The position numbers and the translations under genes are program-made. Of a stretch of DNA of 64,000 bases, positions 58,104-64,000 are shown piece after piece (the stretch's first letter is position 1; the number at the start of each line of letters is the position of its first letter). The notes beneath the pieces were generated by a model. It had not been told where the DNA came from. It saw only the letters and a program-made list of their open reading frames with translations, and searched no databases. This DNA is from Cinnamomum chago (taxonomy: Eukaryota; Streptophyta; Magnoliopsida; Laurales; Lauraceae), in assembly GCA_038049695.1 (NCBI GenBank), contig CP142457.1, positions 62,864,501 to 62,928,500 on the forward strand, in the 5' to 3' direction.

Positions 58104-61100
58104 AAAGCATTCCACAGACGCCACACCTCAGCACCAACTCAAGGGAGGCGCCACAGCATGCATTCAAGCTGCTTCCATTCGGACCACGTGGGCCCAGGCA
58201 CGAGGGAGTGGGTCCCACACACCAATTTTACATCCGAGTCCCACTAACGTTCAACCAACCACAGCACCTGCACGTCTTCGCTCGCAGCTATACAACACGA
58301 CGTCTGCACACCCCACATGCAGTGCAATACTGCACACACCACGTGCAGTACAACACTTCGTGCACGTCTATTACTGCATAGCATTAGTAGGCACCAACCT
58401 CCATCGCACTAGTGACCGAAGGGTGATGCCCATCCGCACCAAGGGATTCATATATAGCGTTTAGCTTCCAAATTACAGTCCATATACACCAATGAATTGT
58501 TTGTGCAGCGGTTAGATCAAGGAGCACCCATCTCCATCCCACCGCACCATCTGCGCACCAACGCAGCATTAGCTAGGGCTAACACGAGGGCACTAAAAAA
58601 AAAGTGGAGCGGAAGAAATTGCCATTAAAGTGAGTTTTCCGCTACTAAAAGTCACACCTCAGTCCCTATATTTTATGCAACTCTCTATATTCTCCTACTG
58701 CATTTGTAACCCACTACTCCCATTCCTTTCTACTACACGTCCTGTTGGTTTGGCATTAAAAAGGTACTTTCTTATTATTTTCTGCTTTTATTTCTTCTAG
58801 GACACGTTTGGCAAATTGGCAGGAATCCCCAGTTAGAGGTTTTTTTTATCCATTGGAACCAAGCCATCCTCAAAGAGGATTTCCTAAAGATAATTTCAAG
58901 TTTGGCAGAAGAGAGGAATAATGGAGTCTATGCATTATGTGATTCAACAATCATAAGTTTTTCGTCAATTTCTCATAATCCATGAAATATCAAGGGCTGA
59001 TCTTTCACCCCATAACCAGTTTTGGCTCTTTAGATATTCTGAACAGTTTAGATCATGGGAAGGGGGCCACATAAATAAAAAATAATATTTTAGAGTATGG
59101 ACGTTTTTGCAAATATCTCAAAATACATCATGGATCTACTGTTGAAATTTAGGCCTTTAGTTGTGTTTGGTCTCCTCTAAATTATTCACAATTCAGATGG
59201 TGATTTCGAGGCCCACACAAATTAGAAAAATGAAAAAAAAAACATTTACTGCCAAATAATCCTCTTTTTCTTTTATACTGGGTCATAACAATGATCAGAA
59301 TTGTTTTGACATTTTCTCATGATCCATGCTTAATCATATTCCCAAACTGGACCCCATAGCCATACTGGAACACACAGCCATTGTGGGTCTTTTTTAGAGA
59401 CTGAACGGTTCATATATCGCAAATGGGTCCCATAGAAGTCCATATTTAATGATCTAATGGCCTACACGTTTTTGCAAATATCTCAAGTTATAGATGAAAT
59501 CAATGGTTGCTGATTTTTCTGGACGTTATTGGCACTATTACCGATTTAGATCTTGAATTTGGGTCCTATATAAACCAATAAATGAAAAAAATCGGTGACC
59601 CATGTGAACCCGCCGTATCATTGTAGCAACTCGTTTCCTTCGTTCCGCAGAGTTTCAGAATTTAATGGGGGAGGGTCGGGGTTGAAATAGTTGTTTGGAC
59701 GGAACGAAGAAAGCCTCCTAGTCGTTTTCTACAGTCCACCAAACGTGGGCTTTCCATGCAAGCGAGGAAAACCAACAGGAAATCTAATTCGATCACCGTT
59801 GCCAAATGTCCCCCTATGGTTAAAAAAAAAAAAAAGATTTTAAGTGTTTGTAGGATGGAATGGGAATTTCATAATAACTTATGGCATTCATCAAGTAAAA
59901 GTTCATATATTAAAATCCTCCAATTTTATAAATATTAAATTTGTAATGATCATTTATTAAAATTTTCATATATCTTTTTCTACCATGCATACATTAAGTT
60001 GCAATATAGGGTATTCAATTTGAAATGTATGGATTTGGACGTAGCCGTGCTAATCACGGATTATTGTGCTAGTGTGTATTAACATAATCTCCTCACAGTA
60101 AACAACCTAAAACACAACCACCCCACCCTCTTATCTTTTTGCATTCCCAAAGACTAGTAGGTATGACTACCAAACTCAACCTTCATCAAGCATAAAAGAA
60201 AAGGTATTTATTTCTTAGCCGACACTGGAAGCTATCAACATGTAAACACAAGCACACCCACCTTAGTCGCCTTTCAAGAATGTTACTCAACCAATAGAAT
60301 TCTAAAGTCTTCATCTATTTAATATTGTTATAACCTTTTCCTTCTTCTGCGTCACGTTTTAACAATTGATCTTCTGAATTTTAAAATAAGATTTTGTTGT
60401 TATAAAATAAAAATAAAAACAATTGATCTTTTGAAAGCCCAACGGCCAAATTCAATGAACACAAATTTTCAGGCATTAACACCTATACTTCCAGACTAGC
60501 AAAATATGCCCACGCTTAGCACGGGCAATATAATTTATAATATTAAAAAGAATATAATTTTTAAATAATATTTAGTTTAGATAATATTGAGATGATAAAA
60601 ATTACAATCAAAATTAAAATATATAAGAAAGCACGATGTAGCAGTCTACTTCATATCTCTGACAATCATGGTGTGGAGTTAGATTAGGTAGATCTCACTT
60701 TAGATGAAGGGATGACTTTGAATTTGAAGAAATCAATCCATACCCAAAACTTGTAATAATAATAAAAAAACTCCCAATAATTCTTGCATCATCCAAACTC
60801 TTTAATCTCATGGCCATAATTGATATTTTAAAATTTTAAATTCAACTAAAGAAGGTTAACAAAAGTGGACTCTCGATGTAAATCTTAATTGGAGTTTTAA
60901 TTTCGCAATTTAAAATTGAAATTGAGATCCAATTTCTCAATCAATTGCGAAATTGGACTCTAATTTCAGACTTATAGACTTGAGAGTTTGGGTTTAACGT
61001 GGATATGTATGGGAGTTCTTGAGCGTTTGAGTTTGAGGTGGATAAACTGAGAGTTTATATTTGAGTTGGATAAGTCACTTGAATTGATTTGATTAATTGA

Positions 61101-61154
61101 ATTTATCTCTTGAAATTGATTTGAGATTTAATTTCTCAAATTGGTTTTATATTA

Positions 61155-61190
61155 GAGTCCAATTTTGCAATCGATTGCGAAATCGGACTC
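61155..61190. repeat. 36-bp imperfect palindrome
   Basis: Centred on atcgat, with arms gagtccaattttgcaatc and gattgcgaaatcggactc; a related half-site occurs at about 60943-60962. The surroundings are AT-rich and non-coding. Confidence 0.8.
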
Positions 61191-62381
61191 CAATTTTGAA
61201 ATCAATGCTTACGTCTTTAATATATAATAATTGTATAAAATATTTTTCACCAAAAAATAGGGAAAGCGTAATAATTTTTTTGCAAACTTCATGTTCCTAT
61301 TAGTTGGTGTGAAAAGTTTTTCACGAGGAAAAATATTTTGTTTTAAACTTAATTTTCCATGGAACATGGAAAGGTGGAGTTTTCTGAGAGAATGACAATA
61401 GTTTGGGAGAATGACATTTTTGGCTGGAAGTTGGGATATCTACCTTTCAAAGCTCAAAATTGAAAAGCGATGCTACTGGTAGTTGGAGGACCACCAAAAT
61501 TAGTCAATCTAATGTGGCGGGTGCTTATATTAGAAAAAGCATTCTATTTTTTCAAAAGACTAGTCCACTTCGGTTGGTGATCATTTTGAGTATTGCAAAA
61601 GCCAAAACCAAGTTAAATAGAGGTATGGATCATAGAATGGAGACCCAACATTAATGTAGACCCGAATTTCTGCCAAGGTAAAATTAAAACTGGAGCAGTG
61701 ACAGTGTCTTGATTGAATGGGCTGAGATTGGGTCAAGAAAGCATGAATTTTAAGTAAAATCCAGCCTCAAAGGTGGATGGATGGATTTGGTCAAGATCAA
61801 GGTTCAATAGTGATACTGATCTATGTATAATTGTGGTTGTATATATCTGGCCAATACCTTAGCAAATATTAACCACTGGCCACCACCACCACCATCTTCT
61901 TTTTCATTGTTGTGACCGAAGTCTTACTTTAACTATCTAGGGTCGTTTTTGAAAGTCATGCTTTCACTCAACCCCACAAAAGATTACATCCTGACCAACC
62001 TTCGCAGCCACCTAAAGATCCTCAGAAATTTACAGCTTAGGCCTACAGTGGATCCATGGGAAGAACAGTTCAAGCCACCTAAGATGGTACCCTAAAACTA
62101 TAATGAAGGCAGGGTTAGGGATTCCTAGGACTGCTTATTGGGTGGCCCTATTTATTGCATTGATACCAAATGGTCCAAGTCTCAGCCCATATTTGCTCAA
62201 ATTCCCCACTATAGGTCATGCAATTGACTTCCTACTATAGTATTTCTTTAAGTAATTAAGAATGAAAAATGTGAAATAACATTTCTTTTATTGTAATCAA
62301 AGTGTGCTTAACTTGGACAAGATCCACTATAGCCCCACCCAGCCCACGATTGTCCTTTTACCACTAGTATGGATCCACATC

Positions 62382-63142
62382 TAGGCCTGTCAATGGGACG
62401 GGCCGGCCTGGGCTTGGGTTGTCCAATCCCGTCCCGAAAATAGGACGAGCCCGCTGGGTGTTGTCCAATCCCGGTCCTAAATTGAAAAGGTCTATATCAA
62501 ATCTCGTCACGTATGAGCCCGGGTTGGGACAGGGCCGAGCCTAGGCTTAGCCCGATCCTAGACATAAGCAAAACATTCTCTAAATATTCCTACCGTCACC
62601 AGACACCCGGTGTGAACCGGACTTTAAACCCTCATTTTTTTCGAACTTGGGACCGGCAATGCAATGCAACAAGCAACCTGACGGTGTTAAATTTTTTTTT
62701 TTTTTTGCCACTGACATTAGAAAATCAATAGAAATGAATAGCTTATAGTATGAACGGTTAGAACTTTTTTTTTTTTTTCGCCGGTGAAAGTAGAAAATCA
62801 ATTGAAATGAATGAGAATGAATATCCTATATGAGTCAAGTTAAAGCAATGTAGGATCGGTCAAAACTTAATTAGTCGTTTTTTTTGTTGTTAGTGAGGGG
62901 CACTTTTAGTAATATATAAATAATAATTATTAAATGATTTTCCAGTGGGCCGGGCAGGCTTAAACGGGCTAGGTTGTTTCTGCCCAGTCCCAGTCCCATT
63001 TTGGCCGGGGTTTAAAATTTATTGTCCAAACCCAGCCCACTGGACTCAAATTTTTTTTAAAAGCCCTGTATTTTCGAGCTTGGAACAGACCGAACTGGGC
63101 CGGACTTTCTACCCGCTTCAACACGTCCCATTGACAGGCTTA
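62382..63142. mobile_element. Complete non-autonomous hAT-type element
   Basis: The 761-bp element has terminal repeats TAGGCCTGTCAATGGGACG and its near-perfect inverse at 63124-63142 (one mismatch), flanked by a perfect 8-bp target duplication TCCACATC at 62374-62381 and 63143-63150. There is no transposase. The interior contains gggcc/ggcccg-rich subterminal stretches. A 5' fragment of the same family is at 33004. Confidence 0.94.
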
Positions 63143-63458
63143 TCCACATCCCACAAACAGTGCAGCAGACAATATCCAGAATCTTGCATGCCAGCTTTTT
63201 CACACCATATTTGCCTACCTCTTTTGGCAGAAACACCTCCTATAGAAAAACTCCAATTTCTTTTCCCTACCTCTCCATTTGGCAAAAACCCCTCCAGTAG
63301 AAAACCCCACTTTCTCTTTCCAAGAATCAAATCCATCCCCATTCTTACAATGACATCCCTCCATATATCCAACTATCATCCACAATTATTACATAAGAAA
63401 ACATAGTGATTAGGAAGATCTGATTAAATGATTAAGATGATCCCATCCTTCTAACATT

Positions 63459-63496
63459 TGTGATTGTGATTGTGATTGTGATTGTGATTGTGATTG
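63459..63496. repeat. (TGTGAT)n hexamer microsatellite
   Basis: About six perfect copies of a 6-bp unit, about 300 bp upstream of the last gene. Confidence 0.95.
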
Positions 63497-63776
63497 TAAT
63501 TGCGATTTGCATAACATAAAAGTTAGGTCCTAATCCCATTCTGGTTTCCTGTAGCATTCCCATACCTAGCGATCATAATCCTAGTATTTTCAAGAAACTC
63601 CCGCGAGTTTCACGCTAACAGCTTCGCGGATCACTGTTTCAGTTACTCCCGCGATTTTACGCTCTCTCCTCTTCACCCCCACAAACACGACGCTCTTTTA
63701 AATTCGCCACCAGTACGTACTCTCTCTCTCTCAAGTCCTTGGAAGTCCAACGACTTTCTCTCTCTTGTTCTTTCTC

Positions 63777-63791
63777 AAAACCCTAGGGTTT
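63777..63791 (+). promoter_or_regulatory. Telo-box palindrome near the last gene's start
   Basis: aaaccctagggttt contains AAACCCTA on both strands, 11 bp before the ATG. Telo-boxes are common near start sites of plant housekeeping genes and can bind TRB proteins. No binding is shown here. Confidence 0.5.
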
Positions 63792-63801
63792 GGTTTTGGT
63801 T

Positions 63802-64000
63802 ATGGCTGTGGCTTCTGAAAGCGAGGAGAAGATCAAACCCTGCAAATCCATGGAGTCTTCATTTAAGTCGCCATCCGCCACCAAAATCGATGCTGATTCC
63901 GCTTCCGAAACTTCCTCTGCCGTTTCCGTTTCCGTTTCCGGAAATGATACGGACAGAAACGAGCAATCTGATTCGTCCATTCAACGCCGTAGATCTGTTG
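63802..64000 (+). CDS. N-terminus of an unidentified protein (partial)
   Basis: An open frame starts at ATG 63802 after a CT-rich leader (63720-63732 is CT microsatellite) and runs off the window at codon 66. The peptide is rich in Ser, Glu, Asp and Lys (MAVASESEEKIKPCKSMESS, later repeats of SVSV) and looks disordered. No domain is visible, so the function cannot be named. The leader composition, the telo-box and the long open frame after the ATG make a real gene likely. Confidence 0.6.
   Translation, partial: MAVASESEEKIKPCKSMESSFKSPSATKIDADSASETSSAVSVSVSGNDTDRNEQSDSSIQRRRSV

Larger units (their letters stand above)
56511..62381. other. Long intergenic region, no gene recognised
   Basis: After the VEF gene's 3' UTR the sequence is AT-rich and non-coding. 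A block starting 'tgtcacggggtaaatttttc' at 57732 resembles an LTR start, but no matching end was found. 58801-59751 begins and ends with related 'cacgtttgg' strings, as in some non-autonomous DNA transposons, without a clear target duplication. Nothing else could be named. Confidence 0.5.

Noticed and set aside
57732-58600. LTR beginning tgtcacgggg
   Set aside because: No matching 3' end or target duplication found downstream, so it was left as unassigned sequence.

Overview
This window is nuclear DNA of a flowering plant. Genes are split by GT-AG introns, intergenic DNA is AT-rich and full of microsatellites, a tRNA-Met gene carries the short intron typical of plants, and decayed transposable elements (solo LTRs, LINE and SINE remnants, small hAT elements) fill much of the space. 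The lineage within angiosperms cannot be settled from the sequence alone.

Left to right: (1) 1-2.9 kb has no recognisable gene, only a perfect-looking hairpin and a 75-bp tandem repeat, then a LINE tail. (2) 3.7-16.3 kb, + strand, is a large PHD-finger gene of the AIPP2/PAIPP2 family, reconstructed here from 11 coding exons (about 1467 codons). It carries three nearly identical 34-residue repeats and a 2.4-kb solo LTR in its last intron. (3) At 16.9 kb is an intron-containing elongator tRNA-Met(CAT) with a degenerate copy of its 3' half directly downstream. (4) At 18.5 kb is an intronless type I (M-alpha) MADS-box gene. (5) At 20.9-23.5 kb is a second solo LTR of the same family. (6) 27.2-31.7 kb holds five decayed, alternately oriented fragments related to amidophosphoribosyltransferase (first enzyme of purine synthesis), arranged as a large imperfect inverted duplication. 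One copy is split by a 346-bp hAT-type element with an 8-bp target duplication. (7) 34.9-39.8 kb, +, is a complete 8-exon Rab1/RABD2 GTPase gene (203 aa); its first intron holds a LINE RNase H remnant that is itself split by a likely solo LTR. (8) 43.9-56.5 kb, +, is a 15-coding-exon VEF-domain Polycomb gene (466 aa) of the EMF2/VRN2 family. (9) 56.5-63.7 kb is mostly non-coding, with a complete non-autonomous hAT element at 62.4-63.1 kb. (10) The last 200 bp hold the start of another + strand gene that runs off the window.

Two of the genes belong to Polycomb-type silencing: a PRC2 core subunit (EMF2/VRN2 family) and a member of the AIPP2 family, which in Arabidopsis works with BAH-domain H3K27me3 readers and the phosphatase CPL2. 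They are about 30 kb apart, and nothing shows that the proximity is functional. The most notable observation is the Polycomb gene's mixed architecture: it keeps the EMF2-type N-terminal cap but lacks the middle region, as VRN2 does. Next are the inverted array of purine-enzyme fragments and the paired solo LTRs, whose homologous interiors carry different TCGA-centred palindromic repeats. I found no cassette that looks like a wholly new biological system.
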